Shown here: piece after piece, positions 25,706 to 35,616 of the stretch
Numbering within the stretch: position 1 is the first letter of the stretch
How the letters are laid out: the number at the start of each line of letters is the position of its first letter
Program-made: the position numbers and the translations under genes
The notes under the pieces: generated by a model
The model's database searches: none
What the model saw: the letters and a program-made list of their open reading frames with translations, nothing else
What the model was told of the DNA's origin: nothing
NCBI RefSeq assembly: GCF_015353075.1
Contig: NZ_CP064188.1
Span: 1,984,001-2,048,000, forward strand
Origin: Rhizobium sp. 007
GTDB taxonomy: Bacteria; Pseudomonadota; Alphaproteobacteria; Rhizobiales; Rhizobiaceae
Direction of reading: 5' to 3'
Length of the DNA: 64,000 nt

Positions 25706-26491
25706 TCAGAGCTTGCCCGAGACGTAGCTGATGCTCTCGCGCACTGCGGTTTCCGGATCTGCCAGTGCATGCACTTCCTCGGCAAAAGGCTCGAAGCTGT
25801 AGGGGCCTTCGAAGCCTGCGGCGATGAGCGCCTTGATCTGCGGAATGTTCTCCAGCCGATCTTTGGCATCGACGAGCACGCGGTGGGCGTCGAGCATCTT
25901 GTCCACGGCGACATTCGGATCGACGACGCCCGAGATGTGGACCAGACCAGTCCTTTCCGGGAAGAAGTCTGTCTCGCCGGCCAGGTGGTGATGGAAGGTA
26001 TCGTGCACGAGTTTGTAGATGCCGCCTCCTTCAGCCGCGTCGATGGCGCGAAGCGCTTCCTTCTTGGTCCGCAGCGAGGAGATCGGGAAGCCGAGAGGTT
26101 CGACCAGGCCTGTCAGTCCGCGCTCCTCAAGGATGGGCTTCATGGCCTTCAGCGCCGCGACGAGATCATCGAACGACACTTTCGTGCCGTCGTTTAGCGG
26201 GCACATGACAAGCGCCTTGGCGCCGGAAGCGGCCGCATAGTCGGCGAGCGCCACAGCCTTCTTCGGTAATTCACCCGACCAGACGTTGAACGGATAGAGC
26301 GCGTTGATCGAGATGATCGTGACGCCGGCGCTCGCTGCGGCCTTTTTGACGACTTCAGGCTTCACCGTCCCGACGATGTCGGGAAGATCGTTGCGGATCT
26401 CGACCTCCGTCAGACCCAGGTCGCGAGCCGCCGTAAAGAAATTTTCAAGCGACAGCTTGGGCGCGGTGATGTGGTTGATGGCAAAACGCAT
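25706..26491 (-). CDS. TIM-barrel sugar isomerase/epimerase, IolI-like
   Basis: Protein of 261 residues with the AP-endonuclease-2 TIM-barrel fold, probably metal-dependent. Seen in sequence: FAINHITAPKLSLENFF at the start, TEVEIRNDLPD, the Glu-containing strand LVEPLGFP, VHDTFHHHLAG with the Asp/His cluster, VHISGVVDPNV, and the final strand YSFEPFAEEV with its Glu. The likely role is inosose isomerisation (IolI, linking 2-keto-myo-inositol and 1-keto-D-chiro-inositol), based on its place between iolG and iolC. Gap to iolG is 8 bp. Could equally be another sugar 3-epimerase. Confidence 0.75.
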   Translation of the reverse strand: MRFAINHITAPKLSLENFFTAARDLGLTEVEIRNDLPDIVGTVKPEVVKKAAASAGVTIISINALYPFNVWSGELPKKAVALADYAAASGAKALVMCPLNDGTKVSFDDLVAALKAMKPILEERGLTGLVEPLGFPISSLRTKKEALRAIDAAEGGGIYKLVHDTFHHHLAGETDFFPERTGLVHISGVVDPNVAVDKMLDAHRVLVDAKDRLENIPQIKALIAAGFEGPYSFEPFAEEVHALADPETAVRESISYVSGKL

Positions 26492-26499
26492 GGAGGACC

Positions 26500-27510
26500 T
26501 CAGTTGTAAAGCGCAGGGCGAGTGGGAAGATTAATCGCGACTGCGGCACCCTCTGCCTCCTGCGCGGCTACGCAGGCATCGGATGTGATTGCCGCCACAT
26601 AACCGTCCCAGGAGTTCGGGCCAGCCGCCGTGCCTTTGGTAGCGGCGTTGATGAAGTCCTGCAGCTCAACGTCGTAGCTGGCGATGAAGCGATCCTTCCA
26701 ATCGGTGAGGATATCGTTTTGAAGCTTGGCGCCGAGACGCGTCTGGATTGCCATCGGCTCAGGCAGAGTGGCGACACCGTCTTCGCCAACGACCTCGCAC
26801 TGAATGTCGTAGCCGTAGTGGCAGTTGACGAAGATTTCGACATCGATGATCGTGCCCTTGGCAGTCTCCAGAATGACAATCTGGGGATCCCTAAGCTTGG
26901 CATGACTGCGCGCTGCCGAACGGGGAAACAGCACACGAGCGGAAACATAGTCGTCATTCAACAGCCAGCGCAGCACGTCGATTTCGTGAATCATCGTGTC
27001 GTGGATGGCCATCGGCGTAACATAATGCTCGGGGACGGCTGGGTTGCGATGGGCGGCATGAACCATGATCGGCGCACCGATCTTGGTATCCACGAACTGC
27101 TTCAGGGCGACATAACCCGCATCATATCTGCGCATGAAACCGACCTGTAAAAGTCGTTTGCCGTGCGCAACTTCGGCATCGACGATGCGCTTGGCGCCAT
27201 CGGCGGTTGTCGCCAGAGGCTTTTCGCAGAAGCATGGCTTACCGGCAGCGATCGACGCCAGTACATATTGTTCGTGAGTGGCACCCCAAGAGGTGACAAG
27301 CACAGCGTCCACATCGGGTGAGGAAATCAGTTCTTCGCCGGTGGTGAAAATTGCAGCATCAGGCGCAATGTCGCTTTTCACCGCTTCGGCCGAGGCGCGG
27401 TTCACGTCACTCAACGCGACGACTGTCGCCCCGCCAAGAACCTGATTGATGCGGCGTGCATGGTCTCGGCCGATTGCACCGGTGCCGATGACACCTATTC
27501 TAACAGTCAT
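26500..27510 (-). CDS. iolG: Myo-inositol 2-dehydrogenase IolG/IdhA
   Basis: Oxidises myo-inositol to 2-keto-myo-inositol with NAD+, the entry step. Gfo/Idh/MocA protein of 336 residues. The Rossmann motif [16 protein letters not shown] is at the N-terminus; CEKPLATT contains the catalytic Lys; [18 protein letters not shown] contains the catalytic Asp and His pair expected in inositol dehydrogenases. The C-terminal [17 protein letters not shown] is also typical of IdhA. It is co-transcribed with iolH (10-bp gap) and the isomerase gene. A paralogue at 14461 belongs to a separate operon. Confidence 0.93.
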   Translation of the reverse strand: MTVRIGVIGTGAIGRDHARRINQVLGGATVVALSDVNRASAEAVKSDIAPDAAIFTTGEELISSPDVDAVLVTSWGATHEQYVLASIAAGKPCFCEKPLATTADGAKRIVDAEVAHGKRLLQVGFMRRYDAGYVALKQFVDTKIGAPIMVHAAHRNPAVPEHYVTPMAIHDTMIHEIDVLRWLLNDDYVSARVLFPRSAARSHAKLRDPQIVILETAKGTIIDVEIFVNCHYGYDIQCEVVGEDGVATLPEPMAIQTRLGAKLQNDILTDWKDRFIASYDVELQDFINAATKGTAAGPNSWDGYVAAITSDACVAAQEAEGAAVAINLPTRPALYN

Positions 27511-27520
27511 TTGGAAAGCC

Positions 27521-28420
27521 TCACTTTCGGTACTTTTTGATGTAATTGTTCATTTCGCTACACATGAACCGTCCGGACTCGTCCGCCTTGTCCTCCCAGG
27601 CGAAGACGCAGGAAGTCATAATACCGTCGAAGCCGATATCGGCGAGCGTGCCGAAGAAGTCGTCCCAGGGGACCTCGCCTTGGCCGATATTGAGATGTTG
27701 GTGAACACGCGCTTGGGTACCCGGTGGGTTGAGAATATAGCGCAGACCCGAGGACGCTTTGTGATTGAAGGTATCGCCCACATGAACGTGCGCTAGAACG
27801 TCCTTGGCCTCGCGCAGCATCGCCTTGGTATCGTCGCCAAAGTAAAAGGTGTGCGGGGCGCAATAGAGGAACTTGACGTTCTTCGAATTCACCGTGCGGA
27901 TGATGTCGAGCGCGGGCTGCAAGGTTTCGCACCAGTCTTCCGGATGCGGCTCGACGTGTAAATTGATGTTCTCACGTTCGAAGATCGGTACAAGTTCCTC
28001 CATCGAGCGCCACCATGCGTCTTCACAGGCCTCGATCATCGACCCGGTGTGGCAGCAGTAGCACGAGCCCCTGTCGGGGTGCGGACCGCGCCCGAATTCC
28101 GAGTTCATCGTATCGACTTCCATCTCCACCGCGATTTCGATGGCGCGCTTCCAGTGACGCACAGCGGCCTGACGCTCGGTCTCGTCATTCGAGGCCCAGC
28201 GATACATCGGCAACAGTGAGGCGATCTTCACGCCCTCGGCGGCGAGCGCTTTCTTGAAGGTTTTGATACGCTCAGGGAAAACCCGTGGAGCCTTGAACCA
28301 CTCCAGAAAATCGGCGCGGGGGCTCAGCTCAATCCATTCATAGCCGAGCTCACGGACCTTCCGCGGCAGCTCCTCGAGGCTGAGATGACGATGCATAAAC
28401 GGGTCAAGGGCGATACGCAT
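27521..28420 (-). CDS. iolH: IolH-like TIM-barrel protein
   Basis: Protein of 299 residues resembling IolH of inositol operons, whose exact reaction is not established. Sequence features: [33 protein letters not shown] at the start; [27 protein letters not shown], which has an unusual Cys/His group; [11 protein letters not shown] with the barrel Glu; [24 protein letters not shown]; and [17 protein letters not shown]. The fold is the xylose-isomerase-like TIM barrel with probable metal ligands Glu, Asp/His and Glu. It lies between the importer genes and iolG. Confidence 0.85.
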   Translation of the reverse strand: MRIALDPFMHRHLSLEELPRKVRELGYEWIELSPRADFLEWFKAPRVFPERIKTFKKALAAEGVKIASLLPMYRWASNDETERQAAVRHWKRAIEIAVEMEVDTMNSEFGRGPHPDRGSCYCCHTGSMIEACEDAWWRSMEELVPIFERENINLHVEPHPEDWCETLQPALDIIRTVNSKNVKFLYCAPHTFYFGDDTKAMLREAKDVLAHVHVGDTFNHKASSGLRYILNPPGTQARVHQHLNIGQGEVPWDDFFGTLADIGFDGIMTSCVFAWEDKADESGRFMCSEMNNYIKKYRK

Positions 28421-28513
28421 ATGTTGGTTCCTTCGTGTTTTAGCGACATGCCTTAGAAGGCGTCGATTGGTGGGCCGCGGGATCCGGGAGGAGATCGACC
28501 GCGGCCGCGGCCG

Positions 28514-29437
28514 TCATTTTTGGTAGGCGGCCATGTTGTCGGGGGTGACGAGTTCGAACGGTACCCAAAGGGTGCGCTCGCTGGCCTGCTTTCCTGCCAA
28601 CTTGACAGCCGTCTGGACTGCGGCTTCGCCTTGCTTTGTTGCGTTCTGGAAAACTGTCGCGTCGATGTCTCCGGCCTTCATGGCGGCCAGTCCATCTGGC
28701 GTGGCATCAATGCCGGTGATGACAACGTCGTTCATCGCGACGCCAGCCGCCTTCAAAGCCTGAGCCGCGCCAATGGCCATCTCGTCATTATTGGCAACCA
28801 CCGCATCGAACTTCAGCCCAGCCGTCAGCCAGGAAGATACGAGATCCTGCGCCTGGGTCCTGTTCCAGTTCGCTGTCTGCTTTTCGACAATATCGATCCG
28901 GCAAACTTGTTGAGAAAAGACGGCCTCGACATCCTTTGTGCGCACAAGGGCTGCATGGTTTTCAAGCGGCCCCATCAGAATTACGGCGCGACCTTTGCCG
29001 CCCAGAAGCTTGCAGGCGGCTTTCGCTTCCATCGTGCCGGAATCGAGTTCGTTGGAACCGACAAAGGCTGTGCCTTCCGGCAATCCCGAAGCGAGTTCGG
29101 CCGGCGGATGGTTGACGTAGACGAGCGGGATCTTCGCATCAGCTGCCGCCCGTGTGATCGCGGCCGTCGAGTCGCCGTCAACGGCATTCACGATGATTGC
29201 ATCAACACCGTTGGCAATGAAGTTTTGAATTTGGTTGAGCTGTTTCGCAGGATCGAGTTGAGCGTCCTCTGTGAGGAGTTCGACATTTTTTACCCGTTTT
29301 GCTTCATCGCGGATTCCGTTCAGCAGAATCGTCAGAAATGGGTTATCGAACGACGTCATTGTCACCGCCACGCGCGTGCCAGCAAAGGCCGGCGCGGCTA
29401 GAAGGCAAAGCGCGGTCGTTATGAGCAGCTTCTTCAT
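28514..29437 (-). CDS. Ribose-type periplasmic binding protein 1, inositol importer candidate
   Basis: Exported solute-binding protein of 307 residues. Signal peptide MKKLLITTALCLLAAPAFAG with probable cleavage after AFA; I chose the ATG at 29437 for this reason over one 15 bp upstream. The mature protein has VAVTMTSFDNPFLTILLNGI and GVDAIIVNAVDGDSTAAI, then VANNDEMAIGAAQALKAAG, and VPFELVTPDNMAAY. It closely parallels the binding protein at 32152, which flanks the same ATPase and permease on the other side. Inositol-type binding proteins (IbpA/IntA) belong to this class. Which of the two serves the importer in the cell is not known. Confidence 0.85.
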   Translation of the reverse strand: MKKLLITTALCLLAAPAFAGTRVAVTMTSFDNPFLTILLNGIRDEAKRVKNVELLTEDAQLDPAKQLNQIQNFIANGVDAIIVNAVDGDSTAAITRAAADAKIPLVYVNHPPAELASGLPEGTAFVGSNELDSGTMEAKAACKLLGGKGRAVILMGPLENHAALVRTKDVEAVFSQQVCRIDIVEKQTANWNRTQAQDLVSSWLTAGLKFDAVVANNDEMAIGAAQALKAAGVAMNDVVITGIDATPDGLAAMKAGDIDATVFQNATKQGEAAVQTAVKLAGKQASERTLWVPFELVTPDNMAAYQK

Positions 29438-29495
29438 TTCGGGTCGTCCCATCTTCGCCTATCGAAGACAGAGGGCGGCAGGGGCCGCCCATCCG

Positions 29496-30518
29496 TCAGC
29501 TCTTCTTGATACGCTTGCGTTGGCGATAGACGTCGGCGACGACAGCCGCCACAATGATCGCGCCCTTCAGCATCTCCTGGTAATAGGCGTCCAGCCGCAG
29601 GAAGGTGAAACCTGAGATAATCACGCCGAAAATGACCATTCCGATCATCGTGCCAATGACTGATCCGCGGCCGCCGGAGAGCGAAACGCCGCCGATGACA
29701 GCCATTGCAATCGCATCAAGCTCGTACATAGAGCCCATGCCGGCCTGCGCGGTCAGACCTCGGGCAGCGACGACAATACCAGCAAGGCCAGACAACAAGC
29801 CGGCTACGGCATAAATCTTGACGGTGTGGCGCTCGACGTTGATACCCGACACCCGCGCCGCCTGGGGATTGGCGCCGACGGCATAGGTGAACTTGCCGTA
29901 GCGCGTATAGCGGAGAACGATGTGCAGGATCGCTGCGACCGCAAGGAAGATAAAGATGGGGGCCAAACCCTTTCCGAGTGCAGCGAAACTGTCGGTCGGA
30001 AAGCTGATCGGCTGCCCCTTCGTATACCACTTGGCAAAACCGCGAGCCGTGACCATCATACCAAGGGTGGCGATGAAGGGGGGAATTTTTGTGTACGCTA
30101 TCAAAAGGCCGTTGATCATGCCACAGAGCAGACCGACGACCAAGCCCACCACAACCGGCAGTATTACCGGCAGATCAGTCAAGTGGGGATAGACTGCTCG
30201 ATCATACGTGCCGACCTGCGCCAGGCTCATGGATATCATGGCAGTCGCACCGACGATCGAACCGGAACTCAGGTCGATCCCGCCAGAGATAATGACCTGG
30301 GTCACGCCGATCGCGATGATGCCCACGACCGATACCTGGAGGATCATAATCGAGAGGCGTTGAGTGTTGGCAAGGAAGCTTTGGCCTTGCAGAATCCAGC
30401 CCAGAATCTCAAATGTCAGCGAGATGCCGAGAAGAATCAGCAGGATGCTCAGTTCCGCCGGCACGCGTCGCCGGGGTCGGGTGGCCGGCAATGCCGATTG
30501 TGATGTCGCGTTCGTCAT
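29496..30518 (-). CDS. Ribose-type ABC permease, inositol importer candidate
   Basis: Inner-membrane permease of 340 residues with about 8-10 hydrophobic segments. Family signature ISGGIDLSSGSIVGATAM and the coupling-loop region GANPQAARVSGINVERHTVKIYAVAG; the C-terminal AIMAVIGGVSLSGGRGS-like block also matches (here AIAMAVIGGVSLSGGRGS). A basic C-terminal tail (YRQRKRIKKS) faces the cytoplasm. It would dimerise as the translocation channel for the ATPase at 30544. It corresponds to IatP of the Caulobacter inositol importer by context. Confidence 0.9.
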   Translation of the reverse strand: MTNATSQSALPATRPRRRVPAELSILLILLGISLTFEILGWILQGQSFLANTQRLSIMILQVSVVGIIAIGVTQVIISGGIDLSSGSIVGATAMISMSLAQVGTYDRAVYPHLTDLPVILPVVVGLVVGLLCGMINGLLIAYTKIPPFIATLGMMVTARGFAKWYTKGQPISFPTDSFAALGKGLAPIFIFLAVAAILHIVLRYTRYGKFTYAVGANPQAARVSGINVERHTVKIYAVAGLLSGLAGIVVAARGLTAQAGMGSMYELDAIAMAVIGGVSLSGGRGSVIGTMIGMVIFGVIISGFTFLRLDAYYQEMLKGAIIVAAVVADVYRQRKRIKKS

Positions 30519-30543
30519 AAGATCTTTCCTCCCGTCATGAACA

Positions 30544-32082
30544 CTAGCGTGCTGCGAGGTTCATTATCTTCACTTGAGTTGCCTCGGCGCGATCAAGAAA
30601 GCCCGAAACGTGCCCTTCATGCATGACCATGATCCGGTCGCTCATCCCGAGGACCTCCGGCAATTCAGATGAGATCATCAGGACCGCCACACCTTCGGCG
30701 GCAAGGGCCGTTATCAGGCGATGAATCTCCGCTTTAGCGCCGACATCGATGCCGCGAGTTGGCTCGTCGAGGATCAAAATCCGCGGTTTGGTCAGAAGCC
30801 AGCGTGCGATCAAGAGCTTCTGCTGGTTCCCGCCCGAGAGATTCTCGACGGTCTCCTGGAGGTTCGGCGTCTTGACACGAAGCTTGGCGGCCATTTCCTC
30901 CGAGAGTCTTGTCACTGTCGCTTGATCGACGAAGCCGGCTTTGACGTGCGACCGCGTGATCAGCGCGGATTGAATGTTTTCAAGGCAATTCAGTATCAGG
31001 AAGCAGCCCGTTTCCTTTCGATCCTCGGTCAGAAAGGCCATGCCATGGGCCATGGCCGCGCTCGGACTGTCGATCTTTACCGGCGTGCCATCGATCACGA
31101 TCTCGCCTGACGCTGCCGGTTGAACACCAAACAGCGCTTCGGCGACGTTGGAGCGCTTTGAGCCCACGAGACCCGCAAGGCCGAGGATCTCTCCTCGCCG
31201 GACCGAAAACGAGATGTCATGGAAGACGCCGGGAATCGACAAATTCCGAACCTCAAGAGCGACATCGCCGATCGGGCAGTCGATCTTGGGAAACATGTTG
31301 GTGATCTCACGTCCAACCATCATGCGGATGATGTCGTCGCGGGTTACATCCTTTGAAGAATGTGTCCCGACATATTTCCCATCGCGAAACACCGTGAACT
31401 CGTCGGCGATCTCAAAGAGTTCGTTCATTTTATGGGTAATGTAGACGATACCTATGCCGCGCGAGCGGAGGTCACGTATGATCGTAAAAAGATGCTCAAC
31501 TTCGCGATCTGTCAGCGCCGATGTTGGCTCGTCCATGATGAGGACGGAGGATTCGTAGCTGACTGCGCGCGCGATCTCGACCATCTGTTTTTGAGCTACT
31601 GTCAATTCGGACACTTGAGCTCGTGGATCGAGTACGATGTTCAGGCGAGCAAAGAGCTCCTCCGTCATCGTCACCATCTTGGAATGGTCGATGAGTCCAA
31701 GGCGGTTCTTGGGCTCGCGTCTGATCCAGATGTTCTCCGCCACTGTCATCCAGTTCATTAACTGGAGCTCCTGGTGAATCATCGCGATCCCTTGCTCCAG
31801 CGCGTCAAGCGGTGACTTCAGCACTGTCGGGACACCGCGAAGACGTATTTCACCAGCGTCTGGCTGGTATATCCCGGCGATGATTTTCATGAGCGTCGAC
31901 TTGCCAGCCCCGTTTTCGCCCATCAATGCGTGGACCGTTCCGGGTCTGACGCGAAGCTGCACGTTGTCGAGCGCCAAAACACCCGGGAACTCTTTGCGAA
32001 TACCCTCGATTGCAAGCAGGCCGTCGGCTTCCGTGGCCTCGAGTACGCGCTTGATAGCTGCCGCTGTGGTGGGACTTACCAT
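30544..32082 (-). CDS. Ribose-type ABC ATPase with two nucleotide-binding domains, inositol importer candidate
   Basis: Cytoplasmic ATPase of 512 residues with two fused ABC domains, as in RbsA/MglA. First domain: Walker [10 protein letters not shown], signature region [14 protein letters not shown], Walker [16 protein letters not shown]. Second domain: a degenerate Walker A (GLVGSKRSN), signature LSGGNQQK and Walker [15 protein letters not shown]. The lapsed second Walker A is normal for this family. It follows the second binding-protein gene by 69 bp and precedes the permease by 25 bp in the leftward inositol operon; corresponds to IatA by context. Confidence 0.92.
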   Translation of the reverse strand: MVSPTTAAAIKRVLEATEADGLLAIEGIRKEFPGVLALDNVQLRVRPGTVHALMGENGAGKSTLMKIIAGIYQPDAGEIRLRGVPTVLKSPLDALEQGIAMIHQELQLMNWMTVAENIWIRREPKNRLGLIDHSKMVTMTEELFARLNIVLDPRAQVSELTVAQKQMVEIARAVSYESSVLIMDEPTSALTDREVEHLFTIIRDLRSRGIGIVYITHKMNELFEIADEFTVFRDGKYVGTHSSKDVTRDDIIRMMVGREITNMFPKIDCPIGDVALEVRNLSIPGVFHDISFSVRRGEILGLAGLVGSKRSNVAEALFGVQPAASGEIVIDGTPVKIDSPSAAMAHGMAFLTEDRKETGCFLILNCLENIQSALITRSHVKAGFVDQATVTRLSEEMAAKLRVKTPNLQETVENLSGGNQQKLLIARWLLTKPRILILDEPTRGIDVGAKAEIHRLITALAAEGVAVLMISSELPEVLGMSDRIMVMHEGHVSGFLDRAEATQVKIMNLAAR

Positions 32083-32151
32083 GGCTTATCCTCCATCGCT
32101 CGGAAATCGAAAGAGGCGGCATCTCCGCCTCCTTCGACGCTACGATCTGTT

Positions 32152-33093
32152 TTAGTTCTTGGCCTGGTAGTCTTTGAGATTTGCCGGCGTAACGAGTTCG
32201 AACGGTACATAGCCTTTCTTCTCGACGGTCTCGCCGCGCGCAATCTTCAGAGCCGCATCTACAGCGCCCTTTCCCTGCCCCGCAGCGTTCTGGAAGACGG
32301 AGACATCGAGGTCGCCAGCGGCCATGGCAGCAAGCGCGTCCTGAGTGGCGTCCACCCCGGAGACAATCACGTCTTTCATGTCTTTTCCGGCAGCTTTCAG
32401 CGACTGGATCGCGCCAATTGCCATCTCATCGTTGTTGGCAATGACAGCGTCAAACTCCACGCCGGCAGATAGCCAATTGGTCATCAGGTCGGCGCCCTGT
32501 GTGCGCGACCAGTTGGCGGTCTGCTCCTCAACGATCTTGATGAAACTGCACTCGGGCGTCGCAATCACGTCCTTGATGTCCTGCGTGCGCATGCGGGCGG
32601 CCTGGTTGGAGAGCTCGCCCATCATGACGACGGCTTTCGCCTCTGTCTTCCCAGCCTCCTTCAGAAGGCGGCAAACTTCCTTGGTTTCGAGCGTTCCGGA
32701 CTCTTTCTCGTCGGAAGCCACGAAGGCCTGCTTTTCGGGAAGCTGGTCCACGTTTACTGGCTGACGGTTGACATAAATCAACGGAATACCTGCCGCATCG
32801 GCAGCCTGCGAGAGCGCAACGGTCGCATCCGTATCAACTGGATTGACGATAATGGCGTCGACGCCGGAGGCGACAAAGTTCTGGACCTGGCTGAGCTGCT
32901 TACCAACGTCGTTTTGCGCATCCTCGATCTGAAGTGTAACGCCGTCCTGGGTCTTGGCGTAGTCGGTCATGCCGTTTCGAAGAACCGTGAGAAAATTATC
33001 GTCGAAGAGCGCCATCGAGACGCCGATCGTCTCGGCCGACGCGGTCGTCGCCAACATGCTGGCGAAAGCTGCAATAATCAGGTGCTTTTTCAT
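32152..33093 (-). CDS. Ribose-type periplasmic binding protein 2, inositol importer candidate
   Basis: Exported solute-binding protein of 313 residues, first gene of the inositol operon. Signal peptide MKKHLIIAAFASMLATTASAE. Mature features GVSMALFDDNFLTVLRNGM, GVDAIIVNPVDTDATVALSQ, IANNDEMAIGAIQSLKAAG, VSGVDATQDALAAMAAGDLDVSVFQNAAGQG and VPFELVTPANL. It matches the protein at 28514 at nearly every block, so the two are diverged duplicates flanking one ATPase and permease. GGAGGAG lies 6 bp before the ATG, and a GC hairpin at 33119 lies in the leader. Confidence 0.87.
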   Translation of the reverse strand: MKKHLIIAAFASMLATTASAETIGVSMALFDDNFLTVLRNGMTDYAKTQDGVTLQIEDAQNDVGKQLSQVQNFVASGVDAIIVNPVDTDATVALSQAADAAGIPLIYVNRQPVNVDQLPEKQAFVASDEKESGTLETKEVCRLLKEAGKTEAKAVVMMGELSNQAARMRTQDIKDVIATPECSFIKIVEEQTANWSRTQGADLMTNWLSAGVEFDAVIANNDEMAIGAIQSLKAAGKDMKDVIVSGVDATQDALAAMAAGDLDVSVFQNAAGQGKGAVDAALKIARGETVEKKGYVPFELVTPANLKDYQAKN

Positions 33094-33118
33094 TTCATTC
33101 TCCTCCAGAGGTTATCGC

Positions 33119-33133
33119 GGGGCCAAAAGCCCC
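33119..33133 (-). promoter_or_regulatory. 5' leader hairpin before the inositol operon
   Basis: GGGGC and GCCCC form a 5-bp GC stem around a 5-base loop, 26 bp before the binding-protein ATG and just upstream of its GGAGGAG. It does not cover the ribosome-binding site and there is no T run, so an mRNA-stabilising role is more likely than termination. Confidence 0.3.
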
Positions 33134-33298
33134 AGGTCAGTCATTTGGCAACAAGAATTCGCTGACGAAGATCAATGATCTCCATCATCGGTTGGTCAGG
33201 ATTTTAGTTATCCCGGTGGGGCAGCCTCCTGTCTCCACCACCCGGCAGGACAATTTCCTAGTGGAGGGCCGTCGTCAACGTCTCTTGACGGCTACCGG

Positions 33299-33314
33299 CT
33301 ATCAGCGCTGATAG
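33299..33314. promoter_or_regulatory. 16-bp perfect palindrome upstream of the inositol operon
   Basis: CTATCAGC-GCTGATAG is a perfect 16-bp palindrome in the 259-bp gap between the LacI gene stop and the operon start. Its length and symmetry fit a LacI-family operator. It is about 206 bp from the binding-protein ATG, so it would act only if the promoter is far upstream. Confidence 0.45.
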
Positions 33315-33352
33315 AAACAATGCAGCTGTGCATGATAGAATCCATCAAACCA

Positions 33353-34381
33353 TCACAGACTCTCAGGCACCCAAAGCTGTGCAGGGAGGAAGCGTTGTCC
33401 CGGCGTTTCTGCCATGCCGTGTTCGATCGTATGAACCATGGTGGCAATGAGGTCAGCGCATAATTCACGCAGTGGCGTCTGAAATACGCCGGTGATGCGC
33501 CGTTCAAGTAGCGCCTGTCGTGATTCCGGCGTCAGTTCATTGACGAGGCAGCCGATCTTTTCGCCTTTGTTCGTTTCCTGCAAAGCTTCGATCGCGCCTT
33601 CCATCCCGCCCCCGATGCAGTAAACACCCACCAGGTCATGATGGCGAGAAACGGCGTCCATCAGCAATTCATACGTCAAGCGCCGGGTTTCAAGGTTGAT
33701 TAGCGCATCCAGCACCTCGAACTCCGGAGCGTATTCCCGCATATAACTGCGAAATCCAGTCTCGCGTAGCGAATGCCCGTGAAATCGGTGACCACCTAGA
33801 AGCAGGAGCAGTTTGCCAGGTGAGTGCGACAGCTTGGACAGGAGCCATGCGGCGGTCCGCCCCACTTTCATGTTGTTCGTGCCGAGATATGCCTCCCGCA
33901 CGCCTTGGGCAAAGTCGGAAAGCAGGGAGAAGGTAGGAATACCCTTGGATTTGAGAGCGCTCACCGCCGCTGTGACGTCGTGATGGTCTGGTCCGATAGC
34001 ACCGACTGCCTGTACCTTTCCCTTCATGCCAAGCAGCAGCTCTGAAATCTCACCGGGCTCGCCGGACTTTGCAAACTGCACATGCACTTGAAGACGCCGG
34101 TCCTTGACCGCACGTGCGGCGGTCTGCAGTTCTTCGGCAAATGCTTGATAGAACGCGTGGCGTTCTTTGCGCAAAACAACGCCCAGATTGTAGGAGGGTA
34201 AATCTGCCAGCATTCGCTGGCGAATTATATTTGTGCCGTGAAATCCGACCCGCTCGGCAGCAGAGAACACCCGTTTTGATGTTTCTTCGCGCACGGGGAG
34301 TCGGGCATTTAACACGCGATCGACTGTTGCAACGCTAACACCAGCCGCTTCTGCGACGTCCGCAATCGTGGGACGCTTCAT
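33353..34381 (-). CDS. LacI-family transcriptional regulator
   Basis: Regulator of 342 residues. Helix-turn-helix TIADVAEAAGVSVATVDRVLNARLP at 5-29, then a periplasmic-binding-protein-like sensor (YNLGVVLRKERHAFYQAF onwards). It shares the TVDRVLN hinge and the late NELTPESRQALLERRITGVFQTPL block with the LacI protein at 13324 (HELTDERRQLMREGLIDAIIDQDP), so they are of one subgroup. The ATG at 34381 starts MKRPTIADV. It lies directly upstream of the inositol operon in the same direction and may be an additional controller alongside the RpiR protein. The effector is unknown. Confidence 0.87.
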   Translation of the reverse strand: MKRPTIADVAEAAGVSVATVDRVLNARLPVREETSKRVFSAAERVGFHGTNIIRQRMLADLPSYNLGVVLRKERHAFYQAFAEELQTAARAVKDRRLQVHVQFAKSGEPGEISELLLGMKGKVQAVGAIGPDHHDVTAAVSALKSKGIPTFSLLSDFAQGVREAYLGTNNMKVGRTAAWLLSKLSHSPGKLLLLLGGHRFHGHSLRETGFRSYMREYAPEFEVLDALINLETRRLTYELLMDAVSRHHDLVGVYCIGGGMEGAIEALQETNKGEKIGCLVNELTPESRQALLERRITGVFQTPLRELCADLIATMVHTIEHGMAETPGQRFLPAQLWVPESL

Positions 34382-34690
34382 CGAGATCACCTCAGGGAAA
34401 GATAGGGTTTCTTCACAATGTGACATAGATTGTCATGCGGATTGAGAGAAACCAATCAGCAATGCAAAAAAAATCTGTCCTTGTTCTAGCTGCAGGCGAT
34501 GAGGCCCCTTCGCTCACGATGTGAGTGGAGTTTGATGCGTCACGCCGCCTCGCCGCGGGCGTCAAGTCTAGAATCGTGAGGTCACTGCAAGGTCATCGTT
34601 TGGACCGACGATCCGCCGAGAGACGCTGCATGTCTGGCAAAATGCCGCGATGGTTGATCGGTTGGATGATGATCCGTTGTCCGCACGCAT
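34382..34690. promoter_or_regulatory. Intergenic region upstream of the LacI-type gene
   Basis: This 309-bp gap holds the leftward promoter of the regulator. TGACA-TAGAT-TGTCA at 34421-34435 is a small inverted repeat about 40 bp before the start codon and may be an autoregulatory site. An A8 run at 34467-34474 gives local AT-richness. Nothing in the remaining 200 bp resembles a gene or RNA. Confidence 0.4.
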
Positions 34691-35590
34691 TTAATCGTCT
34701 TGTACTTCAGAGCGTAGCCACTCCTGAAATTCATCGGCGATGGGAAGGCTCTGTTTTTCCTCAGGGCGGACGACGTAATACGCGTTTTCGGTTCTCATCG
34801 TGCTGGACGTCAGGGGTAGGAGCATGCCGGTCTTTAGCTCCTCCTCTATCAGATAAGTTGGCAGAAGCGCCGCACCGAGCCCGGCTATCGCTGCTGCCAC
34901 CATCATCGAAAACTGGTCAAATCGGAGCCCGACATATGCATTGTCTACGATCGAACCTTGTAGTCGAAACCAGTCCGACCATAGCTTTGGCCGCGTGGTG
35001 AGGTGTAGCAATGGAATGGTAGAGAGATCGCCTTCTGCCTCTTGCCTCACCCGTTCGGCGAGTGCTGAACTTGCTATCGGCATAACGGTCTCATGGCAGA
35101 GGAACGTCGGGGTGCCACCTGCCCATATAGGTTGTCCGTAGTGGATAGCGAGATCGAAACTATCCTCCATGAAGCTGAAGGGCTTCGAACGAGATTCTAT
35201 CGTGAGCGCAACATCTTGATGCGTCGCGAGGAAACGCCCAAGGCGGGGGACGAGCCATTTCGCGCCGAAGGTTGGAAGTGTCGCTATCTTTAGCGATGCG
35301 CGCGTCCGACCTGCTGCCGCGGCATCGATCATAAGCCGTTCCGATCGTGCAAGAAGATCCTTAACCTCCGGCAGTAGCCTTTGTCCGGCCTCAGAAAGGA
35401 TTACACGTTGACGAATGCGCTCGAAAAGCTTGAGGCCAGTCTGTCGCTCCAGATCTGCAATCTGGCGGCTAATCGCGCTCTGGGTCAGGTTTAGCTCTTC
35501 TGCTGCGCGAGAAAAATTCGCGTGGCGGGCCGCACATTCAAACGCTTGAAGGGTCACAATGTCTGGCACTAGGCTTCGGCGCATACCCAT
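34691..35590 (-). CDS. LysR-family regulator (GcvA-like) of the lysine/2-aminoadipate genes
   Basis: Regulator of about 300 residues: winged helix DIVTLQAFECAARHANFSRAAEELNLTQSAISRQIADLERQTGLKLFERI at the N-terminus and a periplasmic-binding-like sensor from about 100. The start is uncertain: ATGs at 35617, 35590 and 35584 are in frame, and none has a clear ribosome-binding site; 35590 is used. It is divergent from hglS with about 107 bp between start codons, so it very likely activates that operon. 2-Aminoadipate or 2-oxoadipate would be logical effectors; this is inference. Confidence 0.85.
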   Translation of the reverse strand: MGMRRSLVPDIVTLQAFECAARHANFSRAAEELNLTQSAISRQIADLERQTGLKLFERIRQRVILSEAGQRLLPEVKDLLARSERLMIDAAAAGRTRASLKIATLPTFGAKWLVPRLGRFLATHQDVALTIESRSKPFSFMEDSFDLAIHYGQPIWAGGTPTFLCHETVMPIASSALAERVRQEAEGDLSTIPLLHLTTRPKLWSDWFRLQGSIVDNAYVGLRFDQFSMMVAAAIAGLGAALLPTYLIEEELKTGMLLPLTSSTMRTENAYYVVRPEEKQSLPIADEFQEWLRSEVQDD

Positions 35591-35616
35591 TCCATTTTCG
35601 CATAAAGTTAGCCGCA

